This document shows, one piece after another, positions 38,901 to 53,900 of a stretch of 64,000 nt of DNA (position 1 is the stretch's first letter; the number at the start of each line of letters is the position of its first letter). The notes beneath the pieces were generated by a model, which was given only the letters and a program-made list of their open reading frames with translations, was not told where the DNA came from and ran no database searches. The DNA comes from Sympetrum striolatum (Eukaryota; Arthropoda; Insecta; Odonata; Libellulidae): the NCBI GenBank assembly GCA_947579665.1, contig OX388343.1:101685657-101749656 (forward strand), written 5' to 3'. Both the position numbers and the translations under genes were made by a program.

Positions 38901-41900
38901 CTACCTACAATACCAAAATATATAACAATGGCTTTCAAGTTGTAAGCCTTCAAAGTTTGTCCATGTTCCAAAATTTATACAATGAAGAGCCACATTTATT
39001 TTATTGATTAACTTCTTTCTAAAATTAATACGAAGTTCAATTAAATACCTCAATGACGCAGCTTCAAGCAAATATTGGTTTATATTTTTTTTTGCAAAAT
39101 AAAACAATAAGGGTTTACCTTCATGACCCTCGACTGCTGCATCTTTTTCTCCATTAATGTGAGGTTGTTCTGCTTCTGGTGAAACTGCACCATCAATTCT
39201 GGAGATAGATAATAAATTGTCAATAAGTGACAGTATAAAGAAGTTTACTTGAATCGACATAAATAGTCCAAATAGACAGACATAGATTCCCAAATCTACC
39301 ACTGGGATGTCAATCTAATGATGATAAGTGAAATCTTTACTAGGAGATGATATCAGGTGATATTCAAGTAACAGAGACTAAGAAAGAAATAAAAAAACTA
39401 ACTCAAGATAAAATACTACACACAATTGCTGAAAAAATACGTCCTTTCAATAACGTAACATACTTATATAATTTGCTTGAATGATGAATATAAGAATTGA
39501 TAAAATACTTTTACAGTTTCAAGTTTAATGCAAAATATTAAAACAAATTTTTGATACCTGAACCGTATTTTATATAATTTTGCAATCGTACCTATCACTA
39601 GGCTGTTCTTCTGGCGAACTCTGTGGTGGAGTTTGCTTAGCAGCAAGCTCTTCCTTTCGCTTCCTTTCTTCTTCCTCCTGTCTTTTCTTCAATTCCTTGT
39701 GTTCAAACTGTAGGAAAAACAATAGACCCTTGTCAAATATCGGAGCCAAGTATCTTTCAGATAAGCTTGTTAAAATGAAAATAAAATCATACGACAATAC
39801 ATCAAACAATCTATTAAAACAGAACATGCAATACATTGAGATTAAAATAAAACATGCAACAGAAACCAAAAACCAAGTTAATGTAAAATTTAAGTTCTTT
39901 TAAAAACAATAACAAAACATTAACAACTGATAGGCAAAACAATAACATGCAAACATACTCACTATGCCAATGCGAGACAAATCCAAAGCAAACTTTCTAT
40001 GAGACCCAGAAGAACTACTAGAAGAGGAACTACTACTAGAACTACTGCTACTACTGCTCGAACTGCTTCGTCGTCTTCTTGATTTTGAAGGAGGAGGGAC
40101 TGGAGTAGGGTCTTCAGAGATACCTACTGACACACCAAGCCTTTGATCGTACAATACTTTGGGTGATTCCAAGTCATAAGGTTCACTTTCTCCATCAAAG
40201 AGATGAGGCAGGGTAGCTCCATTAGAATTTAACCTAGCATCAAAACTCATCTCCCTCTGATGTTCAGATGATAAATTGATTGGAGGAGAATGTAGTAGAG
40301 GTAAGGTTTGGACAACAGGGAAGTGCATGGGGGATCCAGGTGATATAGGACTAGGAGTGGAAGGATTTGACCTCTGCCAATTTGAGTTCCAAAGGAATGA
40401 CCTTTTCTTGCCAACTTCTCCAATTGTGGCCTTCTTGATGACAGGCTCACCTGGGTAATTAATTCTTGTTCCTGTAGTTGTGAACAACTTACGAGGTCTT
40501 TTGTTTTTCTTTGGTTTTGGAGACCCAAATAACATATATCGAACCAACTCTTCTTGAGTCCAATGACTGGTAGCACTAACACTTAGTAAGTCAATAGTGA
40601 TAACTTTTTTCTTCTGCTCAAAATCTGTTTGATCATAAGGCATGGTTGACTGTCCCTCCATCTTTTCGATTTCAATGCAAATATTGTTCATGGACACAGC
40701 ATGCAAAGGTTCTACATCCAGTCTCCAAAAGTGATATCCACCTTTACTTCCAGATTGCATAGCGTGTTGCTCATGCTAAAGACATATTAAATAATTAATA
40801 GGATATTAATGAGAAAAGCATGCTAAAATCTACTCAACTGCATGCAATAACATTTAAGTGAGATATAATATTATACACAAAGCACAAATTTGACCAGTTA
40901 AGAGACAGTACCACATACACCAACACAAAACTGACTAAAAGATGAAAAGCAAAATGTAGTTATAAGTGAAAAGACTCTGATATTGGAATAATAGTTAAGA
41001 TTATTTCTGAAACACATGAATAAATCATCGATACGCTTACTTCACTCGTTTCAGCCATATCTATAACTATTCGTCCTTTTTATTAAATTGAGACACTCAT
41101 TGGGGTATACTTTCATTTTTCAAGCACAATAATTGACTTGCTACTACATTCTGAAGGTTTATCAACATCCTCAATTTTCCTTCCTCAAAACTAAATAACA
41201 TCACACTTAAGCTCACAATCAGGAAATTAGCTGATGTACATCATATCTTATCTATTCTCATGAATTAAAAGTCACAACTATTATGACGAAAATTTTTATT
41301 ATTTGCTCAAGTTTTCAAAGTTTTACTTTAAAATTGGTATGAAAACTTTAAGATGTTGATTAATTTATGGATTGTTTTCTCTTCTCTATCAAAATCAAAT
41401 TATTCTCCTTTATTTACTATCCTCTTGATGGAGAGAACTTAGTAAAATTCTGTGTATGCCATAAGGTTTAAAACACATGGATATGGATACCGAAAAAGAA
41501 TTAAAACCTACTTCTGGTTGAACTAACCCTCCGAATCACCAGGTAATAAAGATGCTTAATGAGGATGGAATAAGATGAAGTCAAAATTTAGACAGTGTTC
41601 AATAGTTTGGTTTACAGGGAAAATGTCAACAAAACTTTCTAGATTAATTTCATGCTACAGTTACATCACAAATTTGATCTACTATTTCCTTTCTCAGAAA
41701 GAATGGATAAAAAAAATCAAATGTTATGTACACCCACAAATTTTACACTTGTTAAACATTATTCATTTTTGTTAAAAAACAAATCTAGATTATTAAAATG
41801 TTTGTACTAAACTGGGCAAGTTAATGAAAATTGAAGTTGCTTGCACTTTTTATGAATGACACGAAATCTACAGAGTTGACATTCTTCTAGATGCTCTGAA

Positions 41901-44900
41901 TGTAATTACTGATTCAGTCAAATTCACATTTAAGTTATTTATGCTGAACACTAAAACAAAACGAGTTAGTATAATCTACAGTAAATCAGTGAAAATCACC
42001 GGTTCCTCAGAATAAGGATAATATCGCTCTCCATAGTAGAGAGAATGTTGTTGCTCGTCAGTCAGCCCAAGTCTCTTCCCTTGTTCTCGCAATTCCAGCT
42101 TCATGGCAAAAATCAAGGAAATAAAAGTGAATGTAGTCCTATGGTCTCTATTAACATCACATAGATTATCCACACAAATTTGTAGCCCTAAGAGATTCTC
42201 AGAAATATATATATAAATTTTTAACTACAGAAGAACCAACACCAAATTTTCACCAAGAGATTTTAATGCCCCAACATATATGATATGTATGTAAACAATA
42301 AAAATGATTGCAACCAATATAGTACGAAAAACGACTTCAACTCATTAAGCTAAGAATAGTTTAGGGCACCCCATACACCACTTAGAAATAAGGAAGATAA
42401 TACCATAAGAAGTTACACAACGTTAAAAATGCACCATGCTTTCTAATAGCTATCAATACATTTAAATTTAAAGCAGAATATGAATTATTCAAGTAAAGAC
42501 CCAGAGTGAAAATATAATTTTCGCAAAGATAATTTGTAACTATTTTGCTTCTTTTTTACACAATTTACAAGCAATTCTTGCAATTATGAGAGAAACATCA
42601 AGCTAAGCTTGATAACTTCCAGATTAAACTTCAAGGCAAATATTTCTGCATCTCATGCTAAAATAAATGGAATAATGGAAATTTTCTTGAAAGCATAAGT
42701 ACCAACCCAGGGTCAGCACTTATCTAGTAGATGAGGTACTGTGCAACTGGATTCTATAAAATAAGCATAGATTCGTGTCTACACATGTAACATACCGTGG
42801 TTAACCTTTCCAAAGCACCAAATCGCTCCTCCTGAGCTGCAGCAGACTTTTCAAAGGCCTCATGTTTCTTGATGAGGTTCTCAACCTCATCAATGGTGTG
42901 CTGCAAAGAAATGTCACAGATCAACGTAAAAACAAATTGTTTAAGTACGATTTATAAAAACAAAACTACTCAAAATGAAACCTTAAATGTAAGAGGAAGA
43001 AAGAAAATTTCTCACCCCTAACTCTTGGCTCATTAGATACGGCTCCTGGGCTACAAGCCAAGCTTCAGCAACAGCAGCATCCCTAGCAAACTGGTACACC
43101 TCCAAAACTGAAAGTTTTAATTGGTTAGTTCAATTCAACAATCTTGTAAACAGAAATGATATTCTAAGAAAAAAACTTACTAAGCTGAAGGTTTTCCCAT
43201 CTCTCCTCCCACCTGTGCAACAAGGAGTTCCTTTGATTTGTGAGAGAGAGTAGTTTCTCTCTTATCTGAAATAAAGAGGGGACCATTTAGTATGAAAACA
43301 AAGGAAATTTTACGCACGAAACAACTCTCACGCTGCCATTAAACTGACCTCATTAGATGCATAATGGTTTCTGGAGAGGAGCTCTTTTCCAAGTGATATG
43401 CAAGCTGAGAAGTTAACCTCTCGGGCATCTATCTCAGCCTTTAGACTTTGATGGTTATTCATAAGGAGTTCAACTCCACTAACATCCCTAAATAAAGAGA
43501 AAAAATATACAGTGAAAAGTAAACAGCAAAAGAATGTAGTAGATATCATAAAATACAAGTAATCTTTATTTATTTTCAATTTTAATATTATACTTTGTTA
43601 AATACATAATGTGCATTAATGTGATATAAGATAATGTCAAATGACCAATAGACCTAATTAATAGCAATCTTTGTCTTCTCAACCCTCACAGCTTTACAAA
43701 TGATTAAAAGGAATTGAAGTTCTCCATAAAAAATACTGCATGATTATCATCAACATGTACTTAGTTTGAATCCAGATAATTTGAAATGGAATCAAAATGT
43801 CTTGTCAAAAATGTGACAAAAATTAGCAATAATATTAAATGATTAGCCTTTTAGCATTTCACAAAAGCCATTTGAAGTTTAAACTTGAAGTCATTTATTT
43901 AAAAAATATATCATCGCAAAAAGTTTAAATAACATGAGCTAAATTAGTGTGTGTTTAGTGAATAAAATATACCTAGGCTTCTCGGAGGTATTCATTTGCC
44001 GAACTACATCTTCCATCCAAAGGATAAGATCGCGGACCATGTTGAAGAATCTGTACAAATCACCCGTATCTGCAAGCTTCTGTTTACGGGCATCACACAT
44101 AGCCTGGAGAGCCTTCCACGCACTGACAACTTCACCTTCCCTGTTAGTGATTTCTTTCGCCTTATCCCCAGCATATGATGCTTGTAGTTTTTCCGAATCT
44201 TCTTGTATTTGCTGTACCTATGGCATGAAAAAAATTCAAATTAGTGAAATTTGACTAGATAACTCAAAAATCCTCCTTAAGTGATTTTCTCTTAGAAAAT
44301 CTTCTCTACAGGCTACTGCATGAATATCATTGATTCTAAAAGACAGGTTGAACTATAATTGAATGTATTAAAAATGTATAAAATTTTCAACACAATCCTA
44401 ATAAACTACTGTATCCACAAGGGAATTTGCATGGATTCAGCTTGATCAACTTTTTAATAAAAAGCGCAGCAAAAATTTTTTTTACCTTTTCAGGAATGAC
44501 AGCCTTACCTGAGATTGTAGCATCAGAAGGTCCTGAAGGAAGTTCTGATGCTTTCTTTGAAGAGCTGATACAGATCCTGCATCACGGCCAAGTTCATCAG
44601 ACATGGCATGCTGTTTTTCCAGAACTCTACCGAGCACATCTTTGCAGTCATGGAAGAATTTGTGCAACTCTCTTGAAGCAGCAAGCATCTACAGAAAAAG
44701 TAATTTATAATACCATTATTCTTTCATCCATCATTTGGACTAAGTGTAACATTAATAAAATGAAAAAGCTGAGAAGAAAAGTTGAAATTATTCATGTGAA
44801 GCTAATAATATTTCAAAGTAACAGAATTTATACTTCAGAAATTCATTTAAATTGTCACTGATTCAACTGATACATACCATTAATATAGTAACTATTAACA

Positions 44901-47900
44901 GTTATTAAAAAAGAAAAGCAAACTTGAATCCCACAATCGAGAAACTTAACAAGAAAGAATAAACTGATCATGAATTTGCAATGTAAGTCACTAAATACCT
45001 GTGTTCTAGTTTCAATCAATTCCAGCAAATCTTGCCAAGCTTCATTAAGTCCATCTTTCCATTCAGCAATTGTGGCTGAATCTGAATGACCAGCAGAGAT
45101 GAGTTGATCAGCAATGCCATTGACAGCTGCCACTCGCTCAGAGCCAATAGTTTCTGTGTCACGTGCAAACTCCTTAAATCTTTCCCAAAGAAGCTATAAA
45201 AGGAATTAAGTAAAATTTTAATTCTGGAAAATTGAATACTTGAAATACAATAGAAACATTCATATGAAGAAATATGGTGCTGATATTTTTTCACATGTTA
45301 TAAGGATAAAGATATAAAATATCTGATATTCAATAACTGAGATTTTTACTGGCACTGATTAAATTTTATCTTGAATTTGGAGAGCCAGAGCTGAAGGTAA
45401 TTATAAAAGAATAATATATAGCAGTAATTTAAATTCATTCAATCTAGACTATGCAAGAAAAAAATATACATAGATCATACAATACTTAAATTTTGTAAAT
45501 TGAAATCAAATATCTAATGATATTTGACTCCTTTGTAATAAAAAATAAGTTTTAAGAAAGAAGAAAGAGAAATAATACCGTGACGTGATCATAATCTTGA
45601 CCCAAATCATGTGAGCTAGCAACATTCTCTCTCTCTGTCATCCAAACTTCCAAGTCATCAACTTCCCGATTCAGCATAAACAGTTGAAGAGCTTCATCAA
45701 GTTTAGCTCTCCTCTCACCAGCCAAATCCTTAAGTCCAGCATACAATTTATCCACTTGAGACTGCTTGACTGCTATCTGGTCACTGTAGGGAAAAATTTT
45801 TACAGTTAAAAAATAACATACAACAAGAGTATCCATAATATGATCTGGAGAAATCATGAGAAAAATAAATTATTAACTAGTCAATAATTAAAAAATGAGT
45901 TAATGATAATGCTGATAAATAAATAACAGTAATTTCTTCAATATTTCATATTATGGAAGGAATAAGGTCATATGATACCAACAAGGGCTTCAATTTCATC
46001 AGTACAACAGCTCGAATTACCGTATTTCCCAGCCTATAAGGCGCACCGGCGCATAAGACGCACCTTAATTTTTCAGGTAAGAATTTACAAAAAAAACTCA
46101 TACTTAGTTACATAAGGTTGAGTGCCGGTAAACTCTTTATCGCGAGAGGTACAATGTATTAGCATAGGGATGACATCTCCGTTAGCCCAATGTGTATAAG
46201 TTTCGCAGCAGCACCACCTGCGAGATTAAACTTAACGTGCTACATTGTATGCATTTCCGATTTACCTGGGATTTTTTTTAAAGGAAGTTCTGTCATCAAA
46301 ATATTAAAACTGTATTCCTTACTACTTAATCAAAAGTGTGTTATTATCGAAATTTGTGATTAACTGAACTATTTTCAATGCCTGATACGGTAAAAAATAC
46401 TTAATGGTATGCATTTATCCCGGCGAACCGGCTAGCTTATTATAGGACGGATTTATACCCGTATACCATCGGCGCATAAGACGCAGACTGATTTTAGAGC
46501 ATATTTTGGAGTAAAAAAAGTGTGTCTTATAGGCCGGGAAATATGGTATCCAACATGAAGCACACAAACAACTTGGCTGTTTTAAAGCATTTTTCAACAC
46601 TTCCAATCAAGCAATATTTCAAACTATCCACAAACAAATTATAAAGGCTTTATAGTAATTAGACTTCAAGATTTATTCTCAAATTTCGTAATCCTAACCT
46701 GTCAGGATGCTGTTCACTGGTAAGCTGTCTTGCAGTCTCACCAAGTTGTCTTATTGTCTCTGCATAATCTTCAACAGCCCCTTCTAAGCTTTCATGCTTC
46801 TTCATCAAATTCTGAGCTGAGATCTCATCCTTTCCTCTGTCTTCAACCATCATGTACAGCTCCTGCTCACTCATCCACGACTCAGCTTCACTCGCATCAA
46901 AGAAGTACTAAAAAGAAATCACATTACCATAGTAGCAAAACACTGAAGAATGCAGTAAAACCTTTACTAAATGATCTTCTAACCTGCTGAGCCCTTTCTG
47001 ATTGCATGAGTTTATTCTTCCTGTTCTCCACTGTATCCTTAAGCTCTTCCCATTTCTGCATGAGTTCCTCAATCAGTCTATTAAACTCAGCTGCACTTTC
47101 ATGACCTTCATCCACTAATTTCAGACCATTATTACAAACGAGATGAATCCTTGGTTCGTGGTTGTCAATCTCGGTTCGCAGAGACTGAAAATATAAAAAT
47201 GTGCAGTAGAAATATTGGCACACACAATTGCAATTTAATAGTGAAACTACGTAGTAACTTGGAAATAGAACATATGAGCAATGAGAAATCATAGAAATGA
47301 ACATAATAGCATTTTCACAAAAAAATGAAACATCGTGAATTTTGATAAAACCCCTATTTTCTCAAATTTGAAATTACCTGAGAATCTTCTTATATTCCAG
47401 TAGTCTTATACTCAAGTAAATACAGATTATCATGTAAATTTCAAAAGAAGATATCGAGAAAGGAATGGAATACATAATGATGCAAAATAGATTTGATTGA
47501 AAGTTCTCGGCCAGAAATTATAATGTTTCACTGAATATTTCATTCCATGGTCAAATTTTTATAAATGTACTATAATATCCCTAGAAAATCTGCATTTGAA
47601 ACTTCTTGTCCATTTTGAATTAACTTACAGGTAAAAATTTGTAGCAAATTAACAAATGAACTCATTATCAGCATTATAAATTTGAATTCACTAATTGTTT
47701 CCTCTTAATTTCATGGGAGACAAAATATATGTAAATAAGTATTACTTGATTTTTCTTCATCAACATGTTAACGTTGAAGAGGCTATTGCCATAGTCAGTG
47801 GATGTAGCTTGCGGCATTTTCTCAGCTATCCAAAGTTTCTCATCTTCGACATCCCTCCTAAACTGGAAGGCTTCCTTCTTCTTCTCAAGTTGCCTTTGGC

Positions 47901-50900
47901 GATCAAGGAGAGGAGCCTTGAGTTGCTCAAAGCGCTGCTCCACTTGCACTTTCTTCATCTGGATTTCATCCATCTTTTCTGGAACCGTTCTCTGTAGGTG
48001 TTCTGCTTGCGTTTCCAGTTCTGAGACTTGCTTGGCTTTAACAGCCATTTGAGTTTCTATCATCTAAAATAAGATATTCCAATATTAACATTTGCTGAAT
48101 ATCAAAAAGTTATACACTTCGGTTAAAATTTTCACTGAGAAGAATTTCTTATTAATACGAGATATACTAAAAATTGACAGCTATACTTGTTTTAAACATC
48201 TTATTTGCTGCATAGCTCATAAACCAAATATCTCTCAAATGTAAATCTGACTAGCCATCAGAATTCTGCAGACTAATGGCTATAACTCCTGGCACTGAAA
48301 CATGCACATAAATACTTCTCACTCAAGATGGATCTCATAAAAAAACTCAACACGAGCATTTCCCTCCCATCAGTTATACGAAGAGATGTACCTGTTGTTT
48401 CTGCATCAGGATATTTACAGAAGCCAGGTCAGAACCAGTATCTTCTGACTCAATTTGTTTCTCCAGGTCATTCATCCAAGAGTCGATATCATCGCAAGTT
48501 TGATGCATAAGAACCTACAACAAAGAGTAAGGATTATTTCATAAATGTTGCTTTCAAAGATTCAAATATTATATCCATAAAATTAAATTTAACTTACTTC
48601 TCTGTTTGCATCAAATAACCTTTCTCCTTTCTCTTTTGTGGTCCTGTCCAAATCATCAAATTGCTGACCAAGCTCTGAAATTTTGGGAACAATAACTTCG
48701 GCCAATTCTGGTTTTTGCTTCATTAGTTCCTCACCAGCCTAAAATGACAAGAATTAATTAAATGGCAACTTATTGTCTGAATAAACAAAGTACTCTAAAA
48801 TTGCTCATAAGAGCTTAAATTTTCAGCAACATATGGTATTTATAAACATTAATGTGATATTTTCATAACAACCAAAATGTCATTGTTAACCACCAAGATA
48901 AAAACCATTAATCCTAAGATTAAACCTAAAAAGTAATTACATTCTTAAAAAAGAACCGAGCAATAATGAGCCAACAGAAGGATAATTAAAAATACTATCT
49001 GTTATGGCAGAATTTGATTTTAAGATATTTGTAATCATAACTAATTTTATGGCATAACTCAACCTAAACCATACATTTTTCTGTAAAACTAAAATTAATT
49101 AACAATTATAAAATGAAAAATATTAGGAATAAATCTAGCAAAAATAGGTAGAATGTTGATAAAATTGAATTGTTTTAATTTTTTAAGGTGATAGTTTGCT
49201 ATATAAAAAGCAATTGCATTTGCTAATTGCTACTAATCATAGATAAAACAAAAAATAGTTTTTATGAATGTATAATCAACTCATTGCCAAAGAATATATA
49301 ACTTGACAAAGAATCCAAGACTAAGAATGGAGCTAATATAGACACAGACCTTTTGGACCCTAATGAGTCTGTCCTTATTAGATGCAATCTCAGCCTCAAA
49401 TGCCTGATGACGTGTCCATTTGCTGTGGACTGTTTTGGCACTCCTATAAGTTTCATCTTGGGCAGTTATGTTCTTCTCCTGAATCCATTCACTGAGCTCT
49501 TCACAATCCTAAAAAATGTTAAGTTTAGTTAAGTATCTACCTACATACATATCGTAATACAACATATATTATTATTTCAACGTAATATCATCTATTTTTA
49601 TAATTACAGGAAAGTGATACTTTTTATGAACTAAAATACAAACAAAAGAGCAAATAATATGAAATTAAATATAACCAATTTTTCTCGAAAGGATAAAAAT
49701 TAAGTTTAACTATAAGCTGAGGCGCTTAATCTATGAGATTCTTTAACTGTACAAGTTAAAACATTTGATTACTAAACTATTCTGAGAAGCCACTGGATTC
49801 TGGACCTCATTTCTAAATGCAATGAAAAGTCATAACACAATACATACTTGCAAGAACTGATGCAATTCCAACTGGTCTCTCAGCCTCTCCATCTGCTGCA
49901 ATGCTCTTTCTCTGTTATTGTCCCTTCTTTCATTAATGTTATCTGCTTTTTTCTGAACTTTGTCAGCTGAAAACATGTTTTAAAAAAGTTCAGTAATCTA
50001 GTTTGAGGTTCTTTTTGATTTTCCTCTGACCATTTAAGATGGTTTCTTAAGCCTTAAGCAATAAAAATATGAGTTTATAGAATCAAAAGTGAAACTCATA
50101 GCTAATTTACACAGAATACGGTATAAATGCTATCCAATGATAGACGAAATACAGGTTTGACATGGGTAAAACAAAGAGCTAATTCTCCTACTTACTAGTC
50201 AAATGTTTTCACCAATTACGTAGGGAGAATCTCAGTCCAAATCCCAATCAGGTTAAATATTTTCACTTATTTATCTTTGAGTACTTATTGAGAAACTTCT
50301 TAACATACTATTTCCTATAATTTAACATTTATTTCTTTTCTTGGCAAATGATTTTCAAAGATCTATTAAAATATAACAATTAGAAAAGTCCTTTTGGGGA
50401 CTGATCACTGATTAAAAGAAAAAACACAGCTAAAACTAAATTCAAAAAGTAAAATAAATGTATTCCTACTGTAATAGAGGTTATTCTCCAACAATTGGAC
50501 ATTTTATTGTAATTTATTTATTGGATTCTTAGAATAAAAAATGAGTTGTGAAGGGCTTTTAGCATTGAGAAGTTTCCAAACTGAAGTATATCAGCAATTT
50601 TACCTAAAGATCAATTCTAAAATGGCCTCACCTGCAAAATGACCTTCATCGCAAAGTCTAGAAGCAAACTGCACAACTGAATTGATCTTTTCATCATTAG
50701 CTTCCATGGTAGTGAGGAAGCCTTCATGCCTCTTGATTAGATTCTCTGCCTGCTCAAGGTTGGCCTGAAAAGAATAAAAAAGTTATTCAAATTGGACTGA
50801 TTTGAAACACTGTTTATATAATTCATCACTATGTCACGATTCTTACAGGAGTCTCATCCTTGCTTAATATATGCTCCTGCTGGGATAATAACACCTCTGC

Positions 50901-53900
50901 CTGTTTAGCATCTCGTAGGAACATCTGGAGATTGAGGGATTCTGAGAGAAGTTTTTGTCTGTTCTCCCACATTTGATGAAGTTCTTCCCAGCCATCTTTC
51001 AGAGCCTTGAGACGCTCTCTCAGGAACATATACTGAGGATCATCCATGGTTGAAGGTTCCTGAAAATTAAGCATAGGCAGAGATGTAATTTAGTTTGATA
51101 AAATAATACATTCCTTCCATAATATTCTTCAAATTACATTAATAGCGCTACATGACAAATTAAAACTAAAATTTTGAAATATAATTTGGAAAATATATTT
51201 AAGTAACCATTTCCCAGTTTGTCATTTGGTGGTAATACAGGGATAATTTTAAAATATTCAATCATCTTAGGAACTTTAGACTGGCATTACAAGATTGGGT
51301 GGGAGAAAAAAACTATTTATGCATAAAAATCTGTAAGAATCAGAAGTTCAGTTCTAAAGGAAATAAGCAAAATATAAGGCAGAATAGAAGCAGATTATGA
51401 ATTTTCCAACTACTCATTTTAAGATTACACCTATAAAAATGATCAGATCTCAATTATTCATTTTCATAGATTTAAAAATTGATTTTTTGGTACCTACACA
51501 GTTGAAGCAAATGGTATTTTGGTACATACATAGCAGAGGTAATTATCTATTGGTCAGTCAATGAAAATACATAAGAGAAAAAGCCAAGAAAATTAGAAAG
51601 TAAAGCTCTTTAATGATACCACAATACTATCTCTACTAGCTTTTACTTACAGCAGTAATTCTTTCACCATAAGCCATCATCTTAGTATAATCATCAGTAT
51701 AATTGTCAATCTCCTCTCGGATACTCTGGTGCTGTCCAAGGAGTCGCTCTGCATCAGCAAGAGAGGTAGGAATATCCTCGGAGGCAACGTCTGTCTGGGA
51801 TCGAGTGAGCCAAGCTTGGAAGTGATCCAAGTCTCGCAAGAATCTGTGAAGATCTCCAGCTTCTTCCAGTTTTGCATCCCTCTCTTTAAGCTAATCAAAT
51901 AAAATAGGAAGGATAGAATACACACCACAGTTGGAGTATCAAAAGGAAAATCATAGGAAGGTTAAAACTTAATTTCAGTAAATACTCGAGACAAGAATAA
52001 TTATAATTAAGACAAGATAGTACCAGAAACTATTTAATTCACATATCAAAACAATAATGACATTTACAAATAAATAATAATTTGCCCAAAATGTATAATT
52101 CAAGATGCATTCCCTAAGTATATGCATTACCTACATTTGGCCACACCATGATTTTTCAATATCACAAACCCTATTTGTACAATAAGGACATGAGCTTTGT
52201 TTAAAAAATCTAGAAACCATGATCAACTTGTCAACATGTTGTTTCCAGCTACTTACAATTTACTATTAATTCTCAACCATTAAAAACTGCAAATATCATT
52301 TTTATCTGAAATTGATCAGTATCTGAATCAGTGTGTGACATAAAAATCTATCGTAGCTTATTCATTTCGATACAAACGATTCTAGCCATCATTTCATCCC
52401 ATATTGCATGACTGTAGAAGCATGACTGCTTGCATGACTGCAAGCCATAATAATATGAATATATATAGAAATAAATTAATAATAACTATATCAATGAATA
52501 AAAAAAGGATCATTGAATACATAACAATGTGTAAAAATTGCAAGTATAATGATTCAAAGGACTCAATGTTTAAACCAATATGAATTTTGCCATTCAACCC
52601 AAAATTATAAACGAAATCTACTATATCTAAAAAAAATTTGAAGCATTACTGTCTTTTATTTGCAAAGATTATAACCCTTTTAATGCTAGCCTAATTTTAA
52701 CCCTTCACACAATATTTTTGGAAAATCCGTGCATGAACACCCAGGTACTACTAAACCAAATATGATATTAGATGTCATAATATCCTAAGCATTTTTTTTT
52801 TCAAATTTTTTAGTGGTAAATACTATAATTCTAATACTTATTCAGATTCCTCAAGATAAATCAATGAATAATGTGAGGACTTAGTGGTTAAACCACTCAC
52901 CATTTGAGTGAGCTGCTCCCATATGATACGTATCTGAACAATCCTTTCCCTGATTGCAGCTGCTTCTTCTGGTCTTTCTTTATCTATTTGATCAGCCTCT
53001 TGTTCCAAAGAATCAACCTTTGCCTGGATAGCAGCAAGATCTCTCTCCATTCCAGAGAGACGGCGCTAAAGAGAAAAACAGTCAAGAGCTATTAATCCAA
53101 GAAAGTTTGCAAACTAGCAAAAAAATATGATTATGTAGGTCATCCCAGATTGACACAATATATTTCAGAAACATGTAAGGAACTATCAAGTAGTCTCAAA
53201 TCACAGTAAGATGACATATGCATAGTAAAAATAATAGTTATTCCCCACAGTGTAAGTCATTCTATAAAGTGTTTAAGAATATCAAAAATCAGATTATTGG
53301 ATGTATTTCTTCTTTTTTTGATTTGCCATGATATATTTACTTTTCACTGATCATAAATGATATTCATCTAGTATTAAGGGTTGCCCAAAACAAAGGAAAT
53401 TGATTCTCATTAATTTGTGCAGGGAACAATCCATATAAAATATATAAAAGCAAAAAATTAATAATTAATCAATATTAATCTTGGAAAAACCTACTAGATT
53501 AAATGATTTTATTCAAAGAATTAATGAAGAATGTATATTTTCAATCATTTATATCTTTTAACACAAGAATTATAGGAGAAGATTTTGTAGTTCCATTTTT
53601 AGCGATGATGCTAATGGGCAATTTAAGCTTTTAGTGAAAACTGCATATGCTGTGTTTAATTATCTATTATGGAAGTTTAATACATGGGGAAAATAAGAAA
53701 AAACAAAGCCAATGCATTTTAATTTAGAAAATTTAGGCTAAGGTGCAGATGAGAACTAGTTAAGATATTCATCTGATCAAAACACAAGCACCTCAATTGT
53801 AATCTCAAGATCAAATTTATCTTAAGTCTGACGTATTTCATTGTTTTCGTACATGAAAAGTGATGTTTCTCTAATTAAAAATAAATTTTGCTTTCTAAGT

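Noticed and set aside
44427..44861. Plus-strand 144-codon frame across exon 29
   Set aside because: Antisense to a well-supported spectrin exon. It includes no known domain.
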